From NCBI GenBank assembly GCA_021399435.1, contig JAJTUP010000093.1, positions 62,001 through 126,000 on the forward strand: 64,000 nt of DNA, written 5' to 3'. Made by a program: the position numbers and the translations under genes. Positions 31,276 through 41,140 of the stretch are shown here, piece by piece. The notes under the pieces are model-generated. The model was not told the origin of the DNA, searched no databases, and saw only the letters and a list, made by a program, of their open reading frames with translations. The first letter of the stretch is position 1. Every line of letters starts with the position of its first letter. The stretch is from Diaporthe sp. PMI_573. Taxonomy: Eukaryota > Ascomycota > Sordariomycetes > Diaporthales > Diaporthaceae.

Positions 31276-34200
31276 GTCGTCCACAAGGTCCTCAAGGAAT
31301 AGTCTAAGGCGAAGGGCACAGCAGAGAGGGTGGAAAGCCAATGGGTTTGGTTATCAACCACCACATCAAGTAGCTTCTTCACTTAATCAACGGTATTATT
31401 AGACCTTTGATGATCCTTCTGCAAATTACGAAGAGCGTAGGTCAGAACGCCCTCTCATCTCGCTGACATCCAGAAGTGCGTCTGTCGGCTGAGTTGTCGT
31501 CCTATTGACGCACCTCAGATTACATACCCTGCCAACACTTTCAGCAGCCTAGCCAGAGTCAGCCGACTTTAACTTTTCAGCAGTTTCTACACTTTTGGTA
31601 AGGCATTAAAGTCTTAGTAAATGCTTCTTTACCTTGCTTATCCTGGTGTTTATAATTAGAGGTTATCTACTTAACTTTGTTCTTATATATATCTGGTAGC
31701 CTAAAATCTAGCTCTTGGTCTACCATTAACTCTGTATATCCATGGTGGGCAAAACAGCACCATACATTATATAGGAAATCGCAATATTATTTTGAGAGAC
31801 CTTATGGGCAATCTTACCCTAAGTTTAGTTAAGAAACCTTCGTACCAACGCGAAGTAAGAATAACCACTCCTTTTTTTTTTTAACATACGGTCAGTCAAC
31901 GCCCCCCAATCGCCCCCTGCCTGCCTTGGATCGCAAACTCCCTCCTCTGAGGCGAGCTTCGCCTTCTTTTCTTGCGACATCATCTTGACACTGCGAACCA
32001 GGTACCTTTGCGCTCAGAACCCACGACGACCCTCAGTCCTTTAAACGCCCCCTTCGCCCCAACGTCGCTGCGTGGCCGTACTGCCCAACAGTCAACAAAC
32101 CTTCCAGATGCAGACGGAGGACTGGTAGCACTGGTTTCACAGCTACTCGTGTAAAAGGAGCCGTTTCGGTACGTCGCCAGTGTCTTTTATGAAGCTCATC
32201 GTTGACAATGACACCGCCATTGTGCACATTCAAGACCGGTTCCCCTGGACACTGGTTAATTTGTTGTCGATCAACTTTCAGATACCTCGCATAATTCCTG
32301 AACAGGCAAGGCTAACGGCAGTTAGTTGATCTTACCTGCAAGTCTGTATCCTGGAGTGTCTACCAATTGACTCTCCGAAGTGGTATACCCTCGGTTGTGA
32401 TAGATTCTTCTCTGATAGCCTGGGTAGTTACAGACGTGACGAGTCTGGACCTGGACGTCGTCAATAATCTTTGTGCTAAATTTACTACGTGGGATGAGTT
32501 CTTCGATCCTATAGCCAATGACCATAAAATTCTCTCACTATGGCCTCCAGAAGCTCTGCCGGGTAAACATCGGATTCTACTTGAACTATGCTGTCAGAGG
32601 GAAAATGGATGCACCCATGCCTCTGCAGCATGGCTTTGGGCCCTATATGCCTGACTGGATTCAACAATTCTCAGTACCTCAGATATGGTACTACGTGAAG
32701 GTATATGGTACGTGGTTCTCAGACTCGAGGCCTTTATGAGCTTGGGAGAAGTTGTCACGATATAGGGTAGCCAATGCACAGCGCATTGGCAGCTGCTTTG
32801 TGCGTGACAGAAGTTTAACATAACAAATACATTCGACCATGTGTAGTGAAAGATTTGAACACGATGCGTTGGCCAGGACTGGAATAAAATCTGAGCAACA
32901 GTTAATCTTGGTGTCAAAAAAGACAAGGACGCCACCTAGTTGGGTAGATTACCATCGTGCTCCATATACGGCGATGGATGCCTGGGCAGCCCGCGTATTT
33001 TGATGCTATAGAAGTATGCCTAATTGTGCTCATGCAGGAGAGCCTGGTACAGTGCTTGAACTAATTTGTGCCTTCAGCGAACTTATCATCTCGATGCACT
33101 TAGACTCGACCCTGGATATTTGATAGTCAGTTAGTAGAATAAGACTGAAGTCTCTAAAAGCTCCTCGCTGGATATGTGCGTTTCCTTGTGTTGATCCTCG
33201 CCTGGGTGTGCTGCGTTACAGACGGCGCTGCTTTTCCTAGAATCTTGGCCCGAGAAATGCTGCTGCTCATTTCTTGCAGGCTGGAGCTGAGAAAGGAATG
33301 TTGAGTGGTGCTCCGTCGCCATCGCTGTATTTATGGACTATCTGCCTTTGAATTCCTCTTCTAAGCTGGAATTACAGTAGATAAAGCAAGGGCTATAGTG
33401 GTGGTGAGAACACTAAGTCCGACTTTTGTAGACCTTAATTTGATTTGCACTATGCCTGCCGGCAAGGTGGCTCTAACATTAGGGGTTGGGCATTTGCAGG
33501 CTATCAGGTGCCTCCCGGGAGGTCTGGGAGCGTCCTAAGGGGAAAACCGCCTGCGCGCACGGAAAAGCCTTTCGGCCAGGGGGGGTGGGGGAACAGTGGA
33601 CTCCGTGATTACCCTCACCACAGCGGGCGGGCTAGTCTTCAGCCGCCCAACAAGTGTGGGCAGGGACTGTTGACTAAGCCGAACAGGGTCGAGAGAAGAC
33701 GGACGCAACCAAACTCTTCCGCGGGCAAAGGTCAAAGGCACTGGCGGGATTCGAACTATAGCTTCTTGTTATAAAAATAGCCTCGTTTTTAGCCGTTTTT
33801 ATTCTCATTTTTGTTAAAAGGAAACGCTCGGTTTCGGCTATGTGCCTACGTGGCGTGCACGCCGGGAGACGAGTTTGGTGGCCGTCCGTCTCCATCAGAG
33901 TTGTACTCTTTGTCCATCGTCCGAGCTCTCTACACAGAAACGGTCGCCGGAGCCGGTCCTTCTTCGTTCAGCCTCAATGAATTTCCCTTATTGAACGCTT
34001 TGTATATCTATCGGCCAACAGATGTTCAGTGTTACATGTTACAGCATGCCATTTAATATGGCTCGCCAACCACTTCGGAACGACAAAGGTATCGTCGCCA
34101 GACTTTACGTGCATAAACGTAGGGGAGATATTTCTTTTCCCGACATATCACGTTGTACAGTGTCTTGAAAATGGAGGCATATTAAATCACATGGCTGCAA

Positions 34201-34411
34201 TTTTCCGACTCATGTTGTGCAACAGGGCGAGGGGACCAGCTAAGGCATACCACCCGTCTACCCTCTGCTGACCTCCACGCCACTCTTCGTCGCGTCCGCC
34301 CTGCCATCGTAAGGGAAAGGCTCCGCAGGTACCACAAGGCGTATTTTCCCGCGTGACCATATTTTCGCCGCTGAGGTGGTCAGACGTCTTACCAATTCTG
34401 ACATCCAATTA
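31276..34411. other. Three kilobases with no confident gene
   Basis: AT-rich, repeat-like DNA. 32367-32740 (plus) has two overlapping frames with some coding feel (FDPIANDHKILSLWPPEA; GFYLNYAVRGKMDAPMPLQ) but no recognised family, probably one frameshifted remnant. 33470-33780 is GC-richer with a G-run at about 33580-33592. Poly-T occurs at about 31867-31883. Nothing else is supported. Confidence 0.45.
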
Positions 34412-34413
34412 TA

Positions 34414-34461
34414 CACCTCCACAGGGGTAATAAACGTTAACTGCTCACGTACCGTCACATT
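34414..34461 (+). repeat. Left inverted repeat of Tc1-type element
   Basis: 48 bp, perfect reverse complement of 35811-35858; contains the AACGTT palindrome within AATAAACGTTAACTG. Confidence 0.93.
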
Positions 34462-34541
34462 GGACCCAGTTGACCCACACAACGCGAGTGACTTGCATTT
34501 ATTAGCAAAACCCACTAACTATTAAGTACCTCTAGTTAACC

Positions 34542-35693
34542 TTAGAAATTGATGCCTTTGCCTTCTGCGTCGATGCATTTTTGAAGCCGATCCGGCATAC
34601 CATGAGCCAAACGCAATAGAAAACCGCTATCAATCGACTCCCACGCCAACCCTATTGCTTCACGAAGCTCATCGAGGGATAAGGCTTGAATATCATAATG
34701 ACGCTCAATCCAGTCTTTCATCACAAACCATACGTTTTCTATAGGGTTAAGGTCTGGCGAATTTGCTGGCCACTGAAGAACCGGAATGCCCATCATTCGA
34801 AGCATCTCTTTTGTGCCACGGGCACGATGGGAAGGTGCGTTATCTTGCTGGAAGACCCCACGGCCGCCGAGATCAGAGGTACGAAAGTGCCGAACGATAG
34901 GAAGTATCTGGAAGCAGTATTTGTACTGGTTGATACCTCCATAGCCCTTCTCCCAGAAGTACCCAGGACCTCGCCGTCCTCCCGCAAAACAGCCCCAGAA
35001 CATCCAGCCCTGGGGCTTCCGCCGAAGTAAAGCAAAGTCGTCTGGATCCTCTATGTTGTGAATTGTAACCCATTTCTTCCACATTGGGTCATTAACTGCC
35101 CATGTTTCGTCAGAAAAGATTACCCATTCCCAATCTTCAGGACGAGGGAATCTTTCCTTCATTTCCTTGCAAAACCGCACGCGGGCTCGCTCGTTTGCTG
35201 CCGTGCGGTAAATTCGTCGCCGCCGAATTCGCCGTGTATAGCCCAGGGCACGAAGAGCATGGCAGACAGCCGTATCACCTGCATATAACTCTGGCGGTAG
35301 AAAGAACTTAAGGTCATTCCATGCCATATAGCGATAAGCTGGATTTGATAGGAACCATCTCTGTAAATCAAGCCTCCGTGGAGATTTAAAGAAAGGCCGT
35401 CTACCAGACTTGTTCTTTTGCGGTGTCAGAGAGTGCTGAAGTGCCCATTGAACCTGCCGCGGCGTGGCTTTTAGTGCCGTGGCAATAGCGCTACGTGGCC
35501 ATTTGGCGTCTTCATAGAGAGTCCGAGCCCTCAGCCTTTGGTCCCGGGTAAGTTCTCTTGCACGGGGCTTATTTGGGTGCGTTTGGGCAGTCTGGCGGAG
35601 CTGGCGAAGGGCTGAAGGGCTGGCCGAAGGGGAGCGTTCAAACACTTGAAAGCGTGGCGTGCGTGGCGTGCAAAGCAGGCGTGAGAGGTCCAT
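34542..35693 (-). CDS. Tc1-type DDE transposase, 383 aa
   Basis: Catalyses TA-targeted cut-and-paste of the surrounding element. ATG at 35693. The N-terminal region has paired helix-turn-helix character (LTRDQRLRARTLYED, SAIATALKATPRQVQWAL), as in Tc1 DNA-binding domains, followed by a basic linker. The DDE_3 core shows WVIFSDETWAV (first Asp), GVFQQDNAPSHRA (second Asp) and SPDLNPIENVW (the Glu of DD34E), with the spacing expected. No internal stop or frameshift, and the length is normal for the family. The gene stops about 80 bp inside the left inverted repeat. Likely functional. Confidence 0.94.
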   Translation of the reverse strand: MDLSRLLCTPRTPRFQVFERSPSASPSALRQLRQTAQTHPNKPRARELTRDQRLRARTLYEDAKWPRSAIATALKATPRQVQWALQHSLTPQKNKSGRRPFFKSPRRLDLQRWFLSNPAYRYMAWNDLKFFLPPELYAGDTAVCHALRALGYTRRIRRRRIYRTAANERARVRFCKEMKERFPRPEDWEWVIFSDETWAVNDPMWKKWVTIHNIEDPDDFALLRRKPQGWMFWGCFAGGRRGPGYFWEKGYGGINQYKYCFQILPIVRHFRTSDLGGRGVFQQDNAPSHRARGTKEMLRMMGIPVLQWPANSPDLNPIENVWFVMKDWIERHYDIQALSLDELREAIGLAWESIDSGFLLRLAHGMPDRLQKCIDAEGKGINF

Positions 35694-35810
35694 GGCGATG
35701 GTGGCAATTGTTAGCCAGAAGCCGTAGGCAAATTGTGGCCCTACATATAGCCGAGGTACTTTATATATGGAAAATGCTAGAAAAGTGACATAGTGGGTAT
35801 GTGCGGGTCA

Positions 35811-35858
35811 AATGTGACGGTACGTGAGCAGTTAACGTTTATTACCCCTGTGGAGGTG
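35811..35858 (-). repeat. Right inverted repeat of Tc1-type element
   Basis: 48-bp reverse complement of the left end; TA follows at 35859-35860. Confidence 0.93.
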
Positions 35859-36249
35859 TAGAGCTCATCTGGCATGGCTTGCTTGCGAGGACATTTGCTC
35901 CGGTAGGGGCGGAAGTGATGAAATCTACAAGGCCAATCCAAGATGGAATCCGGAAGCTGATGGCTCAGCTGGGGCCACGAATCTGGTCTCGCCCCCAGCA
36001 TCACAACCATGTGACAAGGGTGGAATCTGGGCTCCTGATTGATGTTAACAAGGTATGCATGCAAGGCACCAACGGGAAAATCGCCCTTCCTTTGGCCTGG
36101 CGACACATTGAAGAATAAAGACCAGTCTTTCCCCACCCTGTCTCCACCTCAGCATCCCTCAAAATTGACCTCATTTCAGAGCCTGCACACTCAATCATCA
36201 TTTCATACATTGGCCACACTCAATTAGTGGTGGCAGATTCGCCAACAGC

Positions 36250-36768
36250 ATGTCACGAACAACTACATACTCATCCACAGCCACTTCTTCACATCAACAC
36301 ATTCTTGTCCTCGACCTGAAGGCTAGGTCATCTGCGGTTACTACAAAGAGGATTTCCGACGTACCTGAAGGATCAGGTCAGGGTATATATTAGCCATTTC
36401 CATATCTCGCTACCACCATATAGGCTACTCTGCTAACCTTCTTCTTTTTTTCTTCTTTCTAGGACGCTGGTCCTTCGCCATTCCTGAAGTTCCTTCTGGA
36501 GGAAAAGATTGTTGGGATCTATTCGTGATAAGAAATGGCAACACCAGCTCCATCAAGGCTGTCAGTCCATCGGTGCCCTCTGGGGAGGACCAGTTCATAG
36601 GTAGACTGGACTTACACCAATTGGGCTACTGGGACCGGAAAAAGCGGAAAGCCGGGACACTTGGACAAGCCTGCATACTGGAATGACGAACACCTGCACA
36701 TATTCAAGATTATCGAAAGCGTTCCCTCGAGCAATACTATTGTTATAGAATCAACCAGGGACTATTGA
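36250..36768 (+). CDS. Small two-exon hypothetical gene, frame broken at an A-run
   Basis: ATG at 36250 starts a 42-44-codon exon, then a typical fungal intron: donor at 36377 (GTCAGG) or 36383 (GTATAT), branch TGCTAAC at 36431, a long T/C tract and acceptor TAG at 36462. Both donors keep the same phase. Exon 2 reads RWSFAIPEVPSGGKDCWDLF, then IRNGNTSSIKAV and DLHQLGYWDRK, and stops at 36686. If one A of the five-A run at 36639-36643 is disregarded, the frame continues with equally protein-like sequence (HLDKPAYWNDEHLHIFKIIE) to a stop at 36766-36768. The gene is therefore about 116-118 residues as written, or longer if the A is an error. No family recognised; no signal peptide. Confidence 0.5.
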
Positions 36769-37446
36769 ATGATTTACGTGAATATTTATAAATCGATGTC
36801 CACTTTAAACTCAACATTAAAACGGACATCCGCTCTAGCTCAACTTGGTCTCTTTTGCCTTACCACATCTCGTAACCTTGGTGCGAAGTCACCGAAGCAC
36901 ATCAAGTATATTCACACAGGACAAAACTGGTAACTGCAAAATGCAAAGGTAGTGAAGCTGAATGGAGCTTTGGATTTAAGTTCTTTGTGCCGCCACTCAA
37001 CTACGACTCTGTCCAATGTATCCCAATATTGAATGTGGAAGTCTCTTGGCGAAGCATCACGATTCCTGAGTCTACGTCAGGCCAGAATCTCATATATCTC
37101 ATTCGCTCTCCTTCACGTTATCTTATGTAGCCAGTCACAATAATTCTAGCTCGACTACTTACTAGTACGTGGGAGAGTTTTGGAGGCTGGGGGAAAACCG
37201 AGGCTCAAACTCCGACACCGCATAGTGCCGCCTCTAGGTGTCTTCAACGCAAACGAGCCCGATCCCTGAATGAACTCCTTCTCCCTGAGCTTCCTGAATT
37301 GCCTTTGCGATTGAGATGGCGCAAGTCGTTTGCCCGAATTTCTTGATGACCAACAAGTTCGCCCAGATGTGGGAGAAACTTGGTATATTTGTGAAGCATT
37401 TGGTGGTCCCGGCCATTATAATCCTGTAGATAAGTAGTTCAGAGGG
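36769..37446. other. No gene recognised
   Basis: A small minus frame at 37234-37416 (60 codons, ATG at 37416) has no known domain. The rest is AT-rich without coding character. Confidence 0.4.
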
Positions 37447-38200
37447 TCATTGAAATATATGTGGCGCTACATGGAGAGCACAGTCCTTGCCCCAATCGTA
37501 CGCCAGGTAGCTCAGCTGCTTTTTCCAGACCGGAAGATGGCAGATGACCCGCCGCACGGTGTCGTCGCCGTAGACCCTTGGCGCGTTGTGGAAGCCCTGC
37601 GCGAGGGCGACTGAGAGGTCCACGGGCGCCGTGGCTATCGCGTGGGCGGACTTGCCGACGCCCTCGGCGACCTGGTCCACGTATCCTTCGCCGTCCGCTG
37701 TCCCTTCGGTCGTGGCTGTGTGGACGGATGCCCCGTCGGGATCACCACCGTTGTCTCCGTCTTTTCTATTGCCTTCTGTTTCGGCCGGCTCGTCTTTGGT
37801 CTCAGTGGTCTTGTTCTCAGAAGTTGAATTGTCCACACCCCCCTCTGCGCCAGTATTGTGACTTGTTTTGGCAGTCCCGTTCTCTTTAACTTTCTCATCT
37901 GCTGTGTCTTTTGCTTCTGCAGCCTTTCTCCTGCGTCTCTCCTTCCGCTCTCGCCGCTTGTTCGATGTCTTCGCAAGTCGGCCGGGCACGCTTGCCACGC
38001 CGCCGACCGCGTCTCCGAATGTTCCAGCGATGGAGCCGATCACGCCAGTGACGGGCAAGTGGGCTAGCAAGGTGAAGAAGTTCGAGAATGGGAACCTGTC
38101 CCAATCTCCCGAGCCTCTCAGCTTCCTAGCCCCTGAGGCAATCACCAGGGCTGCCGACTTCTCAGTGTGGCGAGGTGAATGTGGTCCCCGTTGTGGGAAG
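37447..38200 (-). pseudogene. C-terminal fragment of a second sterol glucosyltransferase-like gene
   Basis: A minus frame of about 250 codons has no glycosyltransferase core but contains the type of C-terminal extension found on fungal short sterol glucosyltransferases. A start such as IGSIAGTFGDAVGGVASVPG is followed by a long, very polar Lys/Glu/Thr linker, then AEGVGKSAHAIATAPVDLSV and AQGFHNAPRVYGDDTVRR. The last motif matches the corresponding segment (EGMRVAPRLYGGEVYD) of the intact gene at 16.5-19.4 kb. Both ends are cut: on one side by unrelated sequence after DTVRR, on the other near the truncated pogo end. It is a dead fragment of a diverged paralog. Confidence 0.6.
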
Positions 38201-38297
38201 ACAAAGATTGGCAAAAAAACCGTTCTGAACCAGGTATGTCTCCAATTGTACTCAAATGTACCTATTGCAAATTTTTCTTTCTCATCAATTCCGTATA

Positions 38298-38578
38298 ACG
38301 TGGTTCACCACCCAGCCGGACATACCACCCAGCCGGACAGTTTCGCCAACTCTGCCAACTTTAGCCAACCCCAGCACCCACCCAGGGCAGAAAGGTCAAT
38401 TGTATCTGGCACCAATTGGTGCCAACTGGTCTGTATTCCTTATTTTTAATTGATCTGGTCAATTTGGAGAGGTGGTGGTGTTGCAGTGCCAGTCTGAAAA
38501 CTTAAAGTTTTGGTGGGCGGGGTTCTTTTTGGTGCAGATCGCGTCCCCATTTTTCGCGTCAGTCTCGCATCACTCTAC
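38298..38578 (+). mobile_element. Truncated 5' end of a pogo-type element
   Basis: It begins ACGTGGTTCACCACCCAGC right after a TA (38296-38297) and follows the order of the intact pogo element's transposase-start end: repeated CCACCCAGCCGGACA motifs, the CACCAATTGG palindrome at 38407-38424, then AGTCTGAAAACTTAAAG and CAGATCGCGTCC. It breaks off at about 38578, before any transposase codon, exactly where the hAT fragment starts. A different subfamily from the intact copy, with many base differences. Confidence 0.8.
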
Positions 38579-39410
38579 CTACTCTTCCTCCTTTTCGCAA
38601 CAGGCTCGCCGCTCATATGAGTAATTTCAAGTTTCGAGTAGCAGTCGTCCCACACCTGTTTAACCATCTTCTTCGCGTTTCGGACCCATTCCGGTCGAGT
38701 ATCCCACTCACGCTCAACGACATTCCAACCAAACGCGGGGTGGAAGGCTAGGGCGGCGTAGTACATCGGAGTGTCGTCGAGCTTATCGTAATACTCGTTG
38801 AGCTTCTCCCAAGCCAGTTGAACATTTACTCGGAAGTGTTCTGGTTCGGCGTACTGGTCAATCTTCTCCTTTGCCTCTTCAAGGTTAGAGAGAAGGTATT
38901 CGTACGCCATCAACACATCAGTGATATTGCCGTAGGACTCCTTGAAATGGTGTCTTGCTCGCTCACGAGCCTGCCCGTCGCCTTCCAGAATAAGGATCGT
39001 GTTCTCGAAATGCTCAAGTAGTTCAATGAAGGCGTCGATCACGTTCCAATCAGCGACTGTTAATCTACTCTGTTCTTCGAGGCATAATGGCAACCTCTTG
39101 CCCTTCTTCTGTGTACCGTCCTTCCTTAGATTTTCTTTTTCCCACAGTTGTTTGTACTCGAAGAGGAGGGTCTCGAGGAAAGGTCGAAGGAGTCGGGCTC
39201 GGCGCATCATAAAAAGCTGCGAAAGCCATCGAGTATCGTTGTCCACAATGAGGTCGAGACGTTTACGAGCCCTAATCTTTGGATTCTCGCTGACCTCATT
39301 AGCACACTGTTGGATTTTGCGTAGTAGGTGAGTAAGCGTGTCGCTGCCACGAATCCACACAACGAGGTTCCACTGTCAGCAGGAGTCGCCGTTGCTATAT
39401 TCGCCCGCAA
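38579..39410 (-). pseudogene. hAT transposase middle fragment
   Basis: A minus frame of about 260 codons covers the central part of a hAT transposase: NDTRWLSQLFMMRRARLLRP, then LTVADWNVIDAFIELLEHFE, ILEGDGQARERARHHFKES, and LDDTPMYYAALAFHPAFGW. There is no BED finger at the start and no hATC dimerisation domain at the end; the frame stops at 38575 next to the truncated pogo end. No ATG opens it. It is a different copy from the one at 29.7-31.1 kb, whose corresponding stretch is clearly related but diverged. Confidence 0.75.
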
Positions 39411-39906
39411 GGTTCACTTGGTACCGAAGCTCAAACGAGGTATTCCTAAATTATGTTTCTTACGGGCCAGAAGTTTTGCTTGCAGCTCGACTGCCGTGAT
39501 GCTGCCGTCATATCACATTCTGGAAATGTTTGATTTACTAACAAATCGACAAGGCCATTCTGTTTGGTTATTTTCTTGAGGCCTCGAGGCATTCGGGATA
39601 ATAAGATTACTACGCGGATACGTGGCGTCAAAGACGGAAGTTTGAACTTTAAGCAAATTGATACATTCATCGGCCAGGGCTTCTCGCTTTTGGCGTGAAT
39701 TAATGATTCATTTTCTTAGCTATAACATCCCCAGCAGCCCTCACTTTGAGATCATGAACCGCCTGGTCTTTAATCCAAAGCATACACAGTCAGTCTTTAG
39801 ATGGTCACATAGGAAGATCTGCATAAAAATGTTGAAATGACTACTGCAAGAAAGACCAGTTCTGAGGCAGGCGGAAATATGCTCCGGGGGCCACTTACAG
39901 CATTTT
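39411..39906. other. No gene recognised
   Basis: Mixed AT-rich sequence between the hAT fragment and the secreted-precursor gene. The last 100 bases are its 3' flank. Confidence 0.4.
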
Positions 39907-40179
39907 TCACTTGTCGTTAGGATGGACAGGCTCAACGAAAACCTCCACATCGTGAACATCATCATGGCGCTTGTCGTTGGGGTGAACAGGTTCGACGTAA
40001 TCCGCTACAGCAACATGATCATGAGCATGATCAAGACGCTTGTGAGGTGTCAATACACAGTCATCAAAAGTGCTTTGGAGCTTTCGGTGCTGTCTTTGCC
40101 GTACCTTGAGGACTGGCACAGCCAGTGCCATGGAGCCGAATGCGGCCATCAAGAGGACGTGACCCGTGGAGGCTCTCAT
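39907..40179 (-). CDS. Small secreted protein with Kex2-spaced repeats, 90 aa
   Basis: ATG at 40179 sits in an AAAT ATG A context. Residues 1-20 (MRASTGHVLLMAAFGSMALA) form a clear signal peptide. After a basic spacer the C-terminal 45 residues contain two copies of a unit ending VEPVHPNDK: the first starts after PHKR and ends in NDKR, the second ends the protein at NDK. Both KR sites are classic Kex2 cleavage points, so processing would release two related His/Asp-rich peptides. This layout matches Kex2-processed repeat proteins and the precursors of fungal ribosomal peptides (dikaritin type) and, more loosely, alpha-pheromone precursors, but the unit itself is unlike those I know. No tailoring gene (UstY-like oxidase) is visible nearby. 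Confidence 0.6.
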   Translation of the reverse strand: MRASTGHVLLMAAFGSMALAVPVLKVRQRQHRKLQSTFDDCVLTPHKRLDHAHDHVAVADYVEPVHPNDKRHDDVHDVEVFVEPVHPNDK

Positions 40180-40864
40180 ATTTGCTTTTTTGAAAGTGTG
40201 AATCCTGGTTCAAGATGATGTGAATGGATGAGTGTGGTCATTCAAATATTCGAACTTTACATCAGAAGACGGCTACATATTTATCTTCAGGATCTTGGCA
40301 ATCAACTCTCACGATCTTTGCACCATCATTGTGTGTCGCAGCTGGCGTTAGACAGCGAGCGCTAACAGGAAACCAGGAGGTTGGTCAGCCCCAATTGTGG
40401 AATGTCTGGTGAGGGTTGGAACGAATAGGGCAGCTGGGCTGACCAGCAACGGAATGCAGTTCAAGCGACTGGAACGCTGCGACAGAGTCCCATAGGCAGT
40501 AATATGGCCTACTTCGTGAAGAATCTGATAGTTTCGTTGGAGGCCGGACGACAAGCAAGTAGCCTTGTCGTTTTCAAAATATCTTTTCGGAGCACTTTCT
40601 GAGTCCAGAGACTGCGCTTCACTCCAGCCTTCGGGGCCTAAGTGTTTCAGTTCCACTTTGAGTCTAAATCAAACTTAGACTATTCGAAGTCTCACTTGCA
40701 AAAGTACCCAGTGGGCCATAGACAGACGAAGTTTTAAACTTCTTATAAGACATACAGCACGGAGCAAATTCTCTCATTGGCCACTAAACGCCTTGTCTGG
40801 TCTCCAGGCCCGGGATTCAGCTGATAAGTGAGTCGCAGGTAGGCAAAGGCATTGCCGTCTAGCA
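40180..40864. other. Upstream flank of the secreted-precursor gene; nothing else seen
   Basis: Short frames only, none with family character. Confidence 0.35.
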
Positions 40865-41140
40865 GTGCCGAGGAATGAAGACACTGCTTTCTTTCCGCGA
40901 CTTCTTAGTGGACCCAAGCAGCGAGATAAAAACCGATTCTGGGTTGACGAAAAACAAACCCATCGTCGGCTAGCTGTAAGATGCTTGGCAATTCTGAAGC
41001 AAAATCTGCATGCGGATATTTGCGACTTGCAATCTCCAGGCAGTCTTCGGACGACTGTTGACCCTCTGAAAGTCAACAATTGTCTGCCTCCAGAAGTTCA
41101 ATACGCATGTCTTCACTGGATCTATCACACGCGTGAGGCA
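40865..41140 (+). pseudogene. NLR (NACHT/HET-E type) fragment
   Basis: A short frame matches the segment after the NACHT domain in fungal NLR-like incompatibility proteins: THRRLAVRCLAILKQNL, then ADICDLQSPG and NNCLPPEVQYACLHWIYH. The P-loop upstream and any WD40/ankyrin repeats downstream are absent, so only about 90 codons survive. Full-length relatives act in self/non-self recognition. Confidence 0.6.

Larger units (their letters stand above)
34414..35858 (-). mobile_element. Intact Tc1-type DNA transposon
   Basis: A 1445-bp element flanked by TA on both sides (34412-34413 and 35859-35860). Its 48-bp terminal inverted repeats begin CACCTCCACAGGGG and are identical; one mismatch then follows before further similarity. 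One full-length minus-strand transposase and no other gene. The size, TA duplication and DD34E enzyme fit the Tc1/mariner superfamily (impala-like in fungi). It appears recently active. Confidence 0.93.

Noticed and set aside
33735..33765. GGGATTCGAACTATAG as a tRNA T-arm or B box
   Set aside because: On the minus strand the bases around GTTCGAATC do not pair into a 5-bp stem and no A box or cloverleaf is near.
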